A stretch of 64,000 bases of DNA from Microbacterium hydrocarbonoxydans (lineage in GTDB: Bacteria > Actinomycetota > Actinomycetes > Actinomycetales > Microbacteriaceae): assembly GCF_023715885.1 (NCBI RefSeq), contig NZ_JAMBOY010000002.1, forward strand, positions 1 through 64,000, given 5' to 3'. How positions within the stretch are numbered: the stretch's first letter is position 1; the number at the start of each line of letters is the position of its first letter. The notes below the pieces were generated by a model, which saw nothing but the letters and a program-made list of their open reading frames with translations, searched no databases and was not told the DNA's origin. Position numbers and translations under genes: made by a program. Positions 33,529 through 43,128 of this stretch are shown in pieces.

Positions 33529-34416
33529 ATGACCGCCGATTCGCACGCGATCCGCACCGTCGAGCAGTTGCTGGAGGTGCTCGACCTGGACGACACCCGG
33601 GCTCGCACCACGGAGGACATCTTCACGGGTCGCTCGCACCCCATGCCGTCCGGCCGGATCTACGGCGGCCAGGTGCTCGCGCAGAGTCTTCTCGCCGCGG
33701 AGCGCACTCTGCCGGAGGACCGGGCAGCGCATTCGATGCACGGCTACTTCCTGCGCCCGGGGGACGCGAGTCAGGGTCTCACGATCGCCGTGGACCGCAT
33801 CCATGACGGGCGATCGTTCTCGACGCGACGCTCGCAGGCGTATCAGAACGGCGTGCCGATCTTCTCGATGATCGCGTCGTTTCAGGACGAGGGACCCGGC
33901 GTGGAGCATTCGACGCCGATGCCGTCCGGAGTCCCGGACCCCGAGACCCTCGTGCCCGACGAGGAGCGCGTCGACGGGCTGCCCCCGGGCACCTCACGGA
34001 TGCTGAGCGACCGTGCGGCCGACGTGCGTCACGTCGAGGGCCCGCTGTTCCTTCCCGGTGATGACGCGCAGGTGCCCGAGCAGGGCGTGTGGATGAAGAT
34101 GCGGGCACCTCTGCCTGACGATCCCCGCATCCACCGTGCGGCGCTCGCCTATCTGAGCGACATGACGATCCAGGAGTCGATCCTGCGGGCGCACGGCGTC
34201 TATTGGGCGCTCCCCGGCCTCAAGGTCGCCAGCCTCGACCACGCGATGTGGTGGCATCGACCGGCGCGGGTCGACGAGTGGCTGTTGTATCTGCAGGAGT
34301 CGCCCAACGCCCGCGGCGGCCGCGGCCTCGCGCAGGGACGGATCTTCACCCGCGACGGCGAGCTGGTGGCGTCGGTCGCTCAGGAGATCATGGTGCGGGT
34401 GCCGGATCGATTGTGA
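33529..34416 (+). CDS. tesB: Acyl-CoA thioesterase II
   Basis: Double hot-dog thioesterase of 295 residues hydrolysing medium- and long-chain acyl-CoA. Landmarks are RIYGGQVLAQSL near residue 43, HSMHGYFLRPGD near 68, RRSQAYQNG with the conserved Gln, and the second hot-dog LDHAMWWHRP. The catalytic Asp/Gln/Thr triad of E. coli TesB is not fully checked here. ATG 33529 follows GGGGAGGG. Convergent with a smaller single hot-dog thioesterase. Confidence 0.9.
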   Translation: MTADSHAIRTVEQLLEVLDLDDTRARTTEDIFTGRSHPMPSGRIYGGQVLAQSLLAAERTLPEDRAAHSMHGYFLRPGDASQGLTIAVDRIHDGRSFSTRRSQAYQNGVPIFSMIASFQDEGPGVEHSTPMPSGVPDPETLVPDEERVDGLPPGTSRMLSDRAADVRHVEGPLFLPGDDAQVPEQGVWMKMRAPLPDDPRIHRAALAYLSDMTIQESILRAHGVYWALPGLKVASLDHAMWWHRPARVDEWLLYLQESPNARGGRGLAQGRIFTRDGELVASVAQEIMVRVPDRL

Positions 34417-34449
34417 CGCCCCGGCGCACCGCCAGCAGTGCCGGCTCGG

Positions 34450-34938
34450 TCAGCGGTGGGCGTATTCGATCGACGGTCCGACGAACGGCTCCCACGCGTC
34501 GCGCATCTCCTGGGTGAGCCGGGTCGGCCGCCCGGAGCCCGCGTCGACGAGCACGATGACGGCGGTTGACCGCGCGTAGATCGTGCGCGGCTCCGCCGTC
34601 GGGTCGTTGTGGACTTCGTAGCAGACCTCGACGCTTGACCCGCCGAGCTTGCCGAACCACATCTGGACCTCGAGCGGACGTCGCTGGTACGGCACCGGCG
34701 CGAGGTACTCGATCTCCTGCCGTGCGATCAGCGTGAGCACGCCCTCATCGATCCCCGAGTCGAGCACCGCCGTCGAGGGCGCCTGCTCCCCGGGGCCCGC
34801 CCGCCAGAAGGCCCGAACACGTGCTTCCTCGAGCAGCTTGAGCATCGAGGTATTGTTGACGTGGTTGAACGCATCCAGGTCCCCCCAGCGGAGGTGGATC
34901 GGGATGTGCAGGCGGGACCCAGGTTCGTGCTCGGTCAT
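34450..34938 (-). CDS. Hot-dog acyl-CoA thioesterase (YbgC/FadM-like)
   Basis: Single-domain hot-dog thioesterase of 162 residues. The motif LRWGDLDAFNHVNNTSMLKLLEEAR (residues about 16-40) contains the catalytic Asp of the 4-hydroxybenzoyl-CoA thioesterase group. Substrate chain length is unknown. The ATG 34938 lies four bases after the ettA stop, so it is the distal gene of a two-gene operon. No good ribosome site is seen, consistent with re-initiation. Confidence 0.85.
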   Translation of the reverse strand: MTEHEPGSRLHIPIHLRWGDLDAFNHVNNTSMLKLLEEARVRAFWRAGPGEQAPSTAVLDSGIDEGVLTLIARQEIEYLAPVPYQRRPLEVQMWFGKLGGSSVEVCYEVHNDPTAEPRTIYARSTAVIVLVDAGSGRPTRLTQEMRDAWEPFVGPSIEYAHR

Positions 34939-34942
34939 CGCG

Positions 34943-36622
<1,680 letters not shown>

Positions 36623-36663
36623 CGAAAACCGCTCCTTCTGTTGGCGTCGAAGTTCGACACTCC

Positions 36664-36669
36664 AGCCTA
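36664..36669 (-). promoter_or_regulatory. Probable -10 box TAGGCT of ettA
   Basis: TAGGCT on the minus strand would start a transcript with a leader of about 35 bases carrying the AAGGAG site of ettA. Confidence 0.4.
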
Positions 36670-36751
36670 CCGGCCCCTCTCCCGTCGGGCCGACGAGCGC
36701 GGCGCTCGGCGACGAATCGGCTTCCGGGGGACCCGTACTGCGCCCGCGCGA

Positions 36752-37243
36752 TCACCAGTCGATCGGTCGAGTGCTGCCGATCAGGCAACGCCCCTCGGCG
36801 AGCTGCGGCAGCACTGCTGTGACGGGTTCCCCGGTCGAGGGCCCGACCTGTCCGACGAGGCACTCGGTCTCGCCCCACCTGACCGAGAACTGCAAGCTCT
36901 CCGCGGGGTTCCCCACCGTCGAGACGTCTTCGGTCACTTGCATGGCCTCTCGGTCGAAGCCGGCCGCGATCAGAGCATCGATGTAGGCGCGACCGGCGAC
37001 GCGCTGATCGGACGCCCAGACCTGCGCGGTGACCGCCGAGAACAGCGGCAGGTTCTCCTCAGCGGTGCCCTCAGGCACGAGCACGGGGCCGCTCGGCGTC
37101 GGCTCGGCGCTCGTCTCCGTCGCGCTCGGCGAAGGGGTGGGCTCGCTCTGCGGCCCGCACGCGGACAACATGAGCGTCGCACCGAACGCGACGGAAAGGA
37201 GAGCAGCAGCGCGTGCCGTTCTGAAAGCCTGTCGTCGAAGCAC
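36752..37243 (-). CDS. Putative lipoprotein
   Basis: Protein of 163 residues with a lipoprotein signal: basic start (RRQAFRTAR), hydrophobic core, and lipobox LSAC with Cys29. A Ser/Pro/Thr/Glu-rich linker of about 25 residues follows, then a globular domain with two Cys (ETECLVGQ and GRCLIG) that could form a disulfide. I do not recognise the domain family. The protein should sit on the outer face of the membrane. GTG start is leaderless after TAGACT. Downstream of ssb on the same strand but with its own promoter. Confidence 0.78.
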   Translation of the reverse strand: MLRRQAFRTARAAALLSVAFGATLMLSACGPQSEPTPSPSATETSAEPTPSGPVLVPEGTAEENLPLFSAVTAQVWASDQRVAGRAYIDALIAAGFDREAMQVTEDVSTVGNPAESLQFSVRWGETECLVGQVGPSTGEPVTAVLPQLAEGRCLIGSTRPIDW

Positions 37244-37249
37244 GCCCCG

Positions 37250-37255
37250 AGTCTA
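37250..37255 (-). promoter_or_regulatory. -10 box TAGACT of lipoprotein gene (leaderless)
   Basis: TAGACT on the minus strand ends six bases before GTG 37243. Confidence 0.65.
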
Positions 37256-37297
37256 CGGGGGCGGCGATGAACGCCCTGCGCCACGCGCTGCGAGCCC

Positions 37298-37849
37298 TCA
37301 GGACGATGCACTCCAGGCATCGACCGCCGATGCGGAGGCGACCAGCTCACCGCTCGCTGGGTCCACAGAGGGCAGCGCGGGGTCGGCCCAGGGTGTGTCG
37401 ATGTCGCGTGTGCTCGCGGACGCATCGGCCAAGATGTGCGCTGAGGAGTCCGCGTCGGCGGACTGCCGACCCTGGTCGGCAGAATCCGATCGAGTAGTCG
37501 ACTTTCGATACGCCGTGGTGCCCCAACGAAGGTCGTGCCCCACCGCGTCTGCGTCGATGTCGACGCTCGTCCCCTGTTTGCCGTTGTTCTCCCAGGCCCG
37601 GATCTTCATGCGCCCCGTGACGATCACACTGTCGCCCGCGCGCAATGACGCCTTCACGTTCTCGGCGAGATGGCGGAACGCCGCGACCGAGTACCAGTTC
37701 GTGCCGACGTCGATCCACGTCTGCGTGGCCTCGTCGAAGCGCCGATGCGTGCTGGCGAGGCGGAAGTTGGTCACGGGCACTCCCCCGGCCGTGCGGCCCT
37801 GTGTCGGGTCGGTGGCGACGTTGCCGATGATCGTGACGGTGTCCTGCAT
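37298..37849 (-). CDS. Single-stranded DNA-binding protein without acidic tip
   Basis: SSB of 183 residues. The OB fold occupies residues 1-115, with TIIGNVATDP at the start and TNWYSVAAFRHLAENV and GDSVIVTGRM typical of the family. The C-terminal tail is Ser/Asp/Ala-rich but ends DAWSASS and lacks the acidic DDIPF-type tip that recruits partner proteins. This makes it a likely second SSB, comparable to the short SsbB type of Streptomyces or competence/phage SSBs. ATG 37849 follows AAGGAG. The main replicative SSB should be elsewhere. Confidence 0.88.
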   Translation of the reverse strand: MQDTVTIIGNVATDPTQGRTAGGVPVTNFRLASTHRRFDEATQTWIDVGTNWYSVAAFRHLAENVKASLRAGDSVIVTGRMKIRAWENNGKQGTSVDIDADAVGHDLRWGTTAYRKSTTRSDSADQGRQSADADSSAHILADASASTRDIDTPWADPALPSVDPASGELVASASAVDAWSASS

Positions 37850-38067
37850 GTCTGTCTCCTTCGCGAGCCGGGTCGGACGCCCGGATGCTCCAAGCATCAC
37901 CGCGGAGGAATCGCCGCGTTCCGCGCTGGCGCGCCCAACGCCGGTGATTGTGGACAGGTCGAGTAGGCACTCGCTCCGTGCGGAAGAGATCGGAGGCCCC
38001 CGCTGGCGACCCTCGCGGAGGGAATGTCGGTGGTCGATCATATGTTCGAACCAGAGAGGAGTTACCG

Positions 38068-38337
38068 ATGTCCGACACACAGCTCTTGACCGCACCCGAG
38101 GTTCCGTACGCAGCGCCCCGCCTGTCCTCGCCACACGAGCACCTCGTACGCGCCTCCGCGCATCTCTGGCGTGTGCTGGACGACCGCGGACGTGTGCTCG
38201 GACACCTCCGGATCCTCGCCGATCCCCTAGGACTGCGATACCGCGCAGAGCGACTGCATCTGCCCACGGGTACGTTCCGACTGGTCGGCGACTTCTGGCG
38301 TGCCGACGACGCCGTCGCCGCTCTGCGCAACGGCTGA
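38068..38337 (+). CDS. Small protein of unknown function
   Basis: Protein of 89 residues with no recognised domain. ATG 38068 is well placed behind GAGAGGAG. The middle (HLWRVLDDRGRVLGHLRI to LRYRAERLHL) looks like a small beta-rich unit, and the end FWRADDAVAALRNG like a short helix. No membrane segment. It diverges from ssb and is followed 12 bases later by an HNH gene, so these two are probably co-transcribed. Confidence 0.65.
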   Translation: MSDTQLLTAPEVPYAAPRLSSPHEHLVRASAHLWRVLDDRGRVLGHLRILADPLGLRYRAERLHLPTGTFRLVGDFWRADDAVAALRNG

Positions 38338-38348
38338 AAGACGCGCAG

Positions 38349-38744
38349 GTGCCGAGCACGGGAGCCAAGCTGCGTGAGATGCAGGCGCGGCACTGGCAGC
38401 GAAACTTCATGCGCATGATCGAGTACCTCCGCGGTCATCCGTGCCGAGACTGCGGCGAATCCGATCCCGTGGTCCTGGATTTCGACCACCTCCCAGGATT
38501 TGCGAAGCGATTCGAGATCGCGCGCGCAGTCGGGGCCTCGACGCGCTCTTGGGCGTCGATCCTTGCGGAGGTCGACAAGTGCGAGGTGGTGTGCGCGAAC
38601 TGTCACCGTCGGCGAACGGCCCGGCGAGCCGGACATCGGGAACACCTCCTGTCACGAGGAGAGCGCACCGGTCCGGGTACGGCCGTCGATGACAGCCGTA
38701 CCGACCCCGGCGGCACGAAACCCTCGCGGGAATCGGTATCCTGA
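38349..38744 (+). CDS. HNH-endonuclease-like zinc protein
   Basis: Protein of 131 residues. A basic helix (REMQARHWQRNFMRMIEYL) precedes CRDCGESDPVVLDFDH near residue 40 and CEVVCANCHRRRTARR near 88. This gives two Cys pairs for zinc and the D-H, N and H residues of an HNH core. Small proteins of this type recur in actinobacterial chromosomes; nuclease activity is unproven. GTG 38349 is the likely start, with only GAAAG upstream, so it may depend on coupling to the preceding gene. An ATG at 38379 is an alternative. The last 30 residues look disordered. Confidence 0.65.
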   Translation: MPSTGAKLREMQARHWQRNFMRMIEYLRGHPCRDCGESDPVVLDFDHLPGFAKRFEIARAVGASTRSWASILAEVDKCEVVCANCHRRRTARRAGHREHLLSRGERTGPGTAVDDSRTDPGGTKPSRESVS

Positions 38745-38752
38745 ACGTCTAC

Positions 38753-38825
38753 CCCCAGTAGCTCAGTGGATAGAGCATCGATCTTCTAAGTCGCCGGTCG
38801 CACGTTCGAATCGTGCCTGGGGGGC
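38753..38825 (+). tRNA. tRNA-Arg (TCT anticodon)
   Basis: Acceptor CCCCCAG pairs with CTGGGGG, the D arm is GCTCAGTGGATAGAGC, the anticodon loop is CTTCTAA, and the T arm is GCACGTTCGAATCGTGC. The acceptor stem is followed directly by CCA, so either C38825 is the discriminator and CCA is added later, or the stem is read one pair shorter. One anticodon-stem pair is T/C. The unusual 3' end is noted separately. Confidence 0.85.
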
Positions 38826-38851
38826 CAAAGCCCCGATGTCGGAGCCGTCGA

Positions 38852-38857
38852 TAGGAT
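38852..38857 (+). promoter_or_regulatory. -10 box TAGGAT of orn (leaderless)
   Basis: TAGGAT ends six bases before ATG 38864. Confidence 0.6.
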
Positions 38858-38863
38858 GTCGGC

Positions 38864-39490
38864 ATGGTATCTGCGTCTGAGAACGACCGGCTCGTCTGGA
38901 TCGACTGCGAGATGACGGGCCTCGATCTCGCCGTAGACGAACTGGTGGAGATCGCGGTGGTGGTCACCGACTTCGAGCTCCGACCGGTCGATCCCGGGTT
39001 CCAGGTCGTGATCCGTCCGAGCGATGAAGCGCTCGCGCACATGAACGATTTCGTCACGAAGATGCACGAGACCTCCGGCTTGAGCGAGGAGATCCCGCAC
39101 GGGGTCACGCTGACGGAGGCCGAAGCTCAGACCCTCGCATACATCAAGCGATTCGCTCCCGTCGAGAAGAAGGCTCCACTCGCGGGCAACACGATCGGCA
39201 CCGACCGCATGTTCCTCGCGAAGTACATGCCGCAGGTCGACCAGTGGCTGCACTACCGGAACGTCGACGTGTCGAGCATCAAAGAACTCTCTCGGCGTTG
39301 GTACCCGCGGGTGTTCTTCCAGGCGCCTTCGAAAGACGGTGGTCATCGCGCACTCGCCGACATCCTGGAGTCGATCCGCGAACTCCGCTACTACCGGGAA
39401 GCGGTCTTCGTCGACGAACCAGGGCCGTCCAGCGACGATGCACGCGACATCGCGAGTCGTACCGTGTCGGAGTTCACTCCAAACATGTAA
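38864..39490 (+). CDS. orn: Oligoribonuclease
   Basis: DEDDh exonuclease of 208 residues that degrades two-base RNA, including pGpG from cyclic-di-GMP breakdown. ExoI motif WIDCEMTGLD is at residues 9-18, ExoII includes LAGNTIGTDRMFLAKYMP near 108-125, and ExoIII is HRALADILESIREL near 161. Length matches the family. Leaderless start behind TAGGAT, between two tRNA genes. Confidence 0.95.
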   Translation: MVSASENDRLVWIDCEMTGLDLAVDELVEIAVVVTDFELRPVDPGFQVVIRPSDEALAHMNDFVTKMHETSGLSEEIPHGVTLTEAEAQTLAYIKRFAPVEKKAPLAGNTIGTDRMFLAKYMPQVDQWLHYRNVDVSSIKELSRRWYPRVFFQAPSKDGGHRALADILESIRELRYYREAVFVDEPGPSSDDARDIASRTVSEFTPNM

Positions 39491-39525
39491 TAGACTCGTC
39501 TGGTTGCCGATTCCGGTCGGCACAT

Positions 39526-39602
39526 GGTGGGTATAGCTCAGCTGGTAGAGCGCTGGCTTGTGGTGCCGGATGTCGCGGGTTCGAGTCCCGTTACTCACCC
39601 CA
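39526..39602 (+). tRNA. tRNA-His (GTG anticodon)
   Basis: Acceptor GTGGGTA pairs with TACTCAC, with an extra G at 39526 opposite C39599 as required for tRNA-His. The anticodon loop is TTGTGGT, the T arm is GCGGGTTCGAGTCCCGT, and CCA is encoded at 39600-39602. It ends three bases before a strong terminator. Confidence 0.92.
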
Positions 39603-39604
39603 CG

Positions 39605-39637
39605 AAGGCCCGGGTCGTTGACCCGGGCCTTTTTCTT
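39605..39637 (+). terminator. Terminator of tRNA-His
   Basis: An 11-base-pair stem (39605-39615 with 39621-39631) with a CGTTG loop is followed by TTTCTT. This is the most classical intrinsic terminator in the window. Confidence 0.9.
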
Positions 39638-39645
39638 TATCGGTG

Positions 39646-39667
39646 GAATACCCCCTGGGGGTATTCT
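39646..39667 (+). promoter_or_regulatory. CsoR-like copper operator over the copB-type promoter
   Basis: GAATACCCCC-T-GGGGGTATTC (39646-39666) is a perfect palindrome with ten-base arms, matching the C-run/G-run pattern of CsoR operators. TATTCT at 39662-39667 can serve as the -10 box, so the repressor would cover the spacer and -10 of the ATPase gene. No csoR gene is in the window. Confidence 0.75.
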
Positions 39668-39699
39668 GTTGTGGTCGGTGCAAAGAACGGAGACTCCTG

Positions 39700-41817
39700 A
39701 TGATGCACGATCACACCCCGGGTGGCGTCCGCGCGGATCACCCCGACGCTGATCTTCACGATCACGACCAGGGCCACGGCGACACCCGGCATACCGATCA
39801 CCACGATCACGCCGGGCACCACGACCACGCCGGACATACAGAGCGCTTCCGCCGTCTGTTCTGGCTGATGCTCGTGATCGCGGTCCCCGTCGTCGCGACC
39901 TCGCCGATGTTCGCGATGATCCTCGGCTACGACGTCCCATCCTGGGCTCGCTGGGTATCCCCCGTGCTGGGATCGGCGATGTACGTCTGGGGCGGCGCTC
40001 CCTTCCTCACCGGCGCCGTCGCAGAACTGCGTTCGCGGCGACCGGGAATGATGCTCCTGATCGGCCTCGCGATCACCGTCGCGTTCGCCGCGTCATGGGG
40101 CGCCAGCCTCGGTGTCCTCCACCACGAGCTCGAGTTCTGGTGGGAGCTCGCCCTCCTGATCGTCATCATGCTGCTCGGGCACTGGATCGAGATGCGGTCC
40201 CTCGCGCAGACCACATCGGCCCTCGACTCGCTCGCGGCGTTGCTGCCCGACGAGGCCGAGCGCGTCGACGGTGAGACCATCGTCGTCGTGTCGCCCAGCG
40301 AACTGCGGGCGGGCGATGTCGTCGTGGTCCGCCCCGGCGGACGCATACCGGCTGACGGGCGCGTCACCCAGGGCTCTGCGAGCGTCGACGAATCGATGAT
40401 CACCGGGGAATCGAAGACGGTCGATCGCGGTACGGGTGACGCCGTCGTGGCGGGCACCGTCGCCACGGACTCCGGCATCCGGGTCGAGGTCACCGCCGTC
40501 GGCGCGGACACGACACTGGCCGGCATCCAGAAGCTGGTGTCCGACGCCCAGGCATCATCGTCGAGAGCGCAGCGCATCGCAGACAGAGCGGCCGCCTGGC
40601 TGTTCTGGTTCGCGCTGGGCGCCGCCGTCATCACCGCCGCGGCCTGGTCGATCGTGGGCTTTCCCGACGAGGCTGTGGTGCGCACGATCACAGTTCTCGT
40701 GATCGCCTGCCCGCACGCTCTGGGACTCGCGATCCCCCTCGTGGTCTCGATCGCGACCGAGCGTGCGGCGAGGGCCGGGGTCCTCGTGAAGGACCGGCTC
40801 GCTCTCGAGACGATGCGCACCGTCGACACCGTGCTGTTCGACAAGACCGGCACGCTCACCGCGGGAGAGCCCGAGGTCACCGCTGTCAGCGCCGCGACCG
40901 GCTTCGTCGAAGACGAGGTGCTCGCCGCTGCCGCCGCCGCGGAGATCGACTCCGAGCACCCGCTGGCCACCGCCATCGTCGCCGCCGCGGAGGCGCGTGG
41001 ACTCTCCATTCCGTCCGCGTCCGGCTTCCACTCATCCCCTGCCCTCGGCGTGACCGCCACCGTCGACGGCCAACACGTAGCCGTGGGCGGACCGCGTCTG
41101 CTCGCTGGCGAAGGACTGTCCGAGCTCCCGGCCGCGGATGCATGGCGCTCCGAGGGCGCGATCATCCTGCATGTCGTGATCGACCACCGTGTGGCCGGTG
41201 CGCTGCGGCTCGCCGACGCTGTCCGCCCGGACTCGACCGTCGCCGTCTCAGCGCTCCAGGAGCGCGGCATCGACGTCGTGATGATCACGGGCGACGCCGA
41301 GTCCGTTGCGCAGCACGTGGCCGCCGATCTCGGCATCCGACGGGTGTTCGCGGGCGTGCGTCCGGAGGACAAGGCCTCCACGGTCCGCGAACTGCAGTCG
41401 GAAGGGCGTCGTGTCGCCATGGTCGGGGACGGCGTCAATGACGCGCCGGCACTCGCTCAAGCCGACGTCGGCCTTGCGATCGGAGCGGGTACGGACGTGG
41501 CGGTCGCGTCGGCCGGCGTCATCCTGGCGTCGGACGACCCGCGCACCGTCATCTCGGTGATCGAGCTCTCCCGAGCCGGGTACCGGAAGATGACCCAGAA
41601 CCTCTGGTGGGCCGCGGGGTACAACCTCGTGTCCGTGCCGCTGGCCGCAGGAATCCTCGCACCGATCGGGTTCGTGCTCCCGATGTCCGTCGGCGCGATC
41701 CTGATGTCGCTGTCGACCGTCCTGGTCGCCCTCAACGCCCAACTGCTGCGGCGACTCGATCTGTCGCCCGACGCGGTGGTCGCGCACAGGCCGGAGGGTG
41801 CGGGTCGGCGGCCCTAG
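39700..41817 (+). CDS. copB: Copper-type P1B ATPase with His-rich N-terminus (CPH class)
   Basis: Heavy-metal exporting P-type ATPase of 705 residues in the inner membrane. The first 45 residues are very rich in His and Asp, in place of a CxxC metal domain. Membrane helices follow, then the TGES actuator motif near residue 250, the metal-site CPH motif (IACPHALG) that marks the CopB-like P1B-3 class, the phosphorylation motif DKTGTLT, the SEHP loop and GDGVND. Expected role is Cu export for resistance. ATG 39700 or 39703 follows ACGGAG. Single gene under a CsoR-like operator. Confidence 0.9.
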   Translation: MMHDHTPGGVRADHPDADLHDHDQGHGDTRHTDHHDHAGHHDHAGHTERFRRLFWLMLVIAVPVVATSPMFAMILGYDVPSWARWVSPVLGSAMYVWGGAPFLTGAVAELRSRRPGMMLLIGLAITVAFAASWGASLGVLHHELEFWWELALLIVIMLLGHWIEMRSLAQTTSALDSLAALLPDEAERVDGETIVVVSPSELRAGDVVVVRPGGRIPADGRVTQGSASVDESMITGESKTVDRGTGDAVVAGTVATDSGIRVEVTAVGADTTLAGIQKLVSDAQASSSRAQRIADRAAAWLFWFALGAAVITAAAWSIVGFPDEAVVRTITVLVIACPHALGLAIPLVVSIATERAARAGVLVKDRLALETMRTVDTVLFDKTGTLTAGEPEVTAVSAATGFVEDEVLAAAAAAEIDSEHPLATAIVAAAEARGLSIPSASGFHSSPALGVTATVDGQHVAVGGPRLLAGEGLSELPAADAWRSEGAIILHVVIDHRVAGALRLADAVRPDSTVAVSALQERGIDVVMITGDAESVAQHVAADLGIRRVFAGVRPEDKASTVRELQSEGRRVAMVGDGVNDAPALAQADVGLAIGAGTDVAVASAGVILASDDPRTVISVIELSRAGYRKMTQNLWWAAGYNLVSVPLAAGILAPIGFVLPMSVGAILMSLSTVLVALNAQLLRRLDLSPDAVVAHRPEGAGRRP

Positions 41818-41820
41818 ACT
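41815..41820 (+). promoter_or_regulatory. -10 box TAGACT of LysE gene (leaderless)
   Basis: TAGACT overlaps the stop codon of the copper ATPase gene and ends six bases before GTG 41827. The exporter is thus probably transcribed on its own. Confidence 0.6.
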
Positions 41821-41826
41821 TGCGGG

Positions 41827-42456
41827 GTGTCGCCGGCAGTCTGGTTCTCGCTCCTCCTCGCCTGCGTGGTGATCAGCTTCACTCCGGGGGCGGGCGCCAT
41901 CAACACGATGTCGAACGCCCTGAACCAGGGGTGGATGCGTTCGATCTGGGGCATCGTCGGCCAACAGCTCGCCCTCGTCGTGCACGTCGTGATCGTCGCT
42001 GCCGGGGTGGGGCTCCTGGTCTCGCGGTCCGAGACCCTGTTCACAGTGATCCGCTACGCCGGCGCGGCCTACCTGGTCTATCTGGGCGTTCGGCTGATCC
42101 TGACGCGTCCCTCGGCCGCCGCAGACATCGATGCGCAGGGCGCGGCTTCCCGCGAGGGGCACTGGTCGATGATCCGCCGGGGTTTCTGGGTGAACCTCCT
42201 CAACCCCAAGGCGATCGTCTTCTTCCTGGCGTTCATCCCGCAGTTCATCCGCCTCGACGAGCCGCAGCTGCCGCAGTACCTCGTTCTCGTCTCGACGGTG
42301 ATCGTGGTCGACATCCTCGTCATGTGGGGCTTCTTCGCAGCCGCCGCTCGACCGTTCCGTCGCTTCACCCGCTCGCCCCGCGGGCAGCGCACGCTGAACA
42401 CGGTTTTCGGGCTGCTCTTCATCGGAGTCGCCGCCCTGCTCGCGTTCCTGCACTGA
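41827..42456 (+). CDS. LysE/RhtB-family amino-acid exporter
   Basis: Inner-membrane exporter of 209 residues with about six hydrophobic helices. The family landmarks are FTPGAGAINTMSNALNQGW near residue 17, a variant of the usual FTPGP motif, and GFWVNLLNPKAIVFFLAFIPQF near 120. Members export amino acids or homoserine-like compounds; the substrate cannot be assigned. Unrelated in function to the copper ATPase before it, despite a nine-base gap. Confidence 0.9.
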   Translation: MSPAVWFSLLLACVVISFTPGAGAINTMSNALNQGWMRSIWGIVGQQLALVVHVVIVAAGVGLLVSRSETLFTVIRYAGAAYLVYLGVRLILTRPSAAADIDAQGAASREGHWSMIRRGFWVNLLNPKAIVFFLAFIPQFIRLDEPQLPQYLVLVSTVIVVDILVMWGFFAAAARPFRRFTRSPRGQRTLNTVFGLLFIGVAALLAFLH

Positions 42457-42477
42457 CCGTCGGCGGCAGCGCAGCAA

Positions 42478-42483
42478 TAGGCT
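42478..42483 (+). promoter_or_regulatory. -10 box TAGGCT of zincin-clpS operon (leaderless)
   Basis: TAGGCT ends seven bases before ATG 42491. Confidence 0.5.
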
Positions 42484-42490
42484 GGTGAGG

Positions 42491-42838
42491 ATGGACATGA
42501 CTGCCGACGCCTTCGAGGAACTCGTCGTCGACGAACTCGACCGCCTCCCCGACGACATGGTCGAGGGACTCGACAACGTCGTCTTCGTCGTGGAGGACCG
42601 CCCGGAAGACGGCAGCCTCGATCTGCTCGGGCTCTACGACGGGCTCGCACTGACCGAACGCACGCAGTACGGCATGGGCGAGCTGCCCGACCGCATCGTC
42701 GTGTACCGCGAGCCGCATCTCGCCGCGTGCGATGACGAAGACGAGCTGCGCGACGAGATCCACACCACTCTCGTGCACGAGATCGCGCACTTCTACGGAA
42801 TCGATGACGAGCAGCTGCACGAGCTGGGGTGGGCATGA
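42491..42838 (+). CDS. Small zincin metallopeptidase-like protein
   Basis: Protein of 115 residues with a minigluzincin-type motif LVHEIAHFYGIDDEQLHELGW near the C-terminus, giving HExxH plus a Gly and Asp turn. This matches the zincin_1 (DUF1025) family, where peptidase activity is predicted but hardly tested. The Asp/Glu-rich N-terminal half shows a family-like VVFVVEDRPEDG segment. The start may be ATG 42491 (leaderless) or ATG 42497, which has GAGG upstream. Its stop overlaps clpS by four bases. Confidence 0.85.
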   Translation: MDMTADAFEELVVDELDRLPDDMVEGLDNVVFVVEDRPEDGSLDLLGLYDGLALTERTQYGMGELPDRIVVYREPHLAACDDEDELRDEIHTTLVHEIAHFYGIDDEQLHELGWA

Positions 42839-43128
42839 GTCCGCTTGCCGCCCCCGAGCTCGACGAGCAGGCCGAGTTGCGCGCGGCCCCCATGGAGCCG
42901 TGGGAGGTCGTGGTGTGGAACGACCCCGTGAACCTCATGAGCTACGTGGTCCGAGTCTTCCGCACGTACTTCGGGTACTCGACCGAGCGGGCCACCCAGC
43001 TGATGCTCGCTGTGCACCACGAGGGGCACGCGATCGTCGCGACGGGACCGCGCGAGACGATGGAGGTGCACGCGCAGGCCATGCACGATTACGGTCTCTG
43101 GGCCACAGTGCGGAAGGTCGCCTCGTGA
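42835..43128 (+). CDS. clpS: ATP-dependent Clp protease adaptor ClpS
   Basis: N-degron adaptor of 97 residues that hands proteins with bulky N-terminal residues to ClpC/ClpA-ClpP. The ligand-pocket motif VVWNDPVNLMSYVVRVF (about residues 28-44) and MLAVHHEGHAIV with the pocket His are intact, as is the end ETMEVHAQAMHDYGLWATV. The middle gene of a zincin-clpS-DUF2017 operon with four-base overlaps on both sides. Confidence 0.95.
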   Translation: MSPLAAPELDEQAELRAAPMEPWEVVVWNDPVNLMSYVVRVFRTYFGYSTERATQLMLAVHHEGHAIVATGPRETMEVHAQAMHDYGLWATVRKVAS

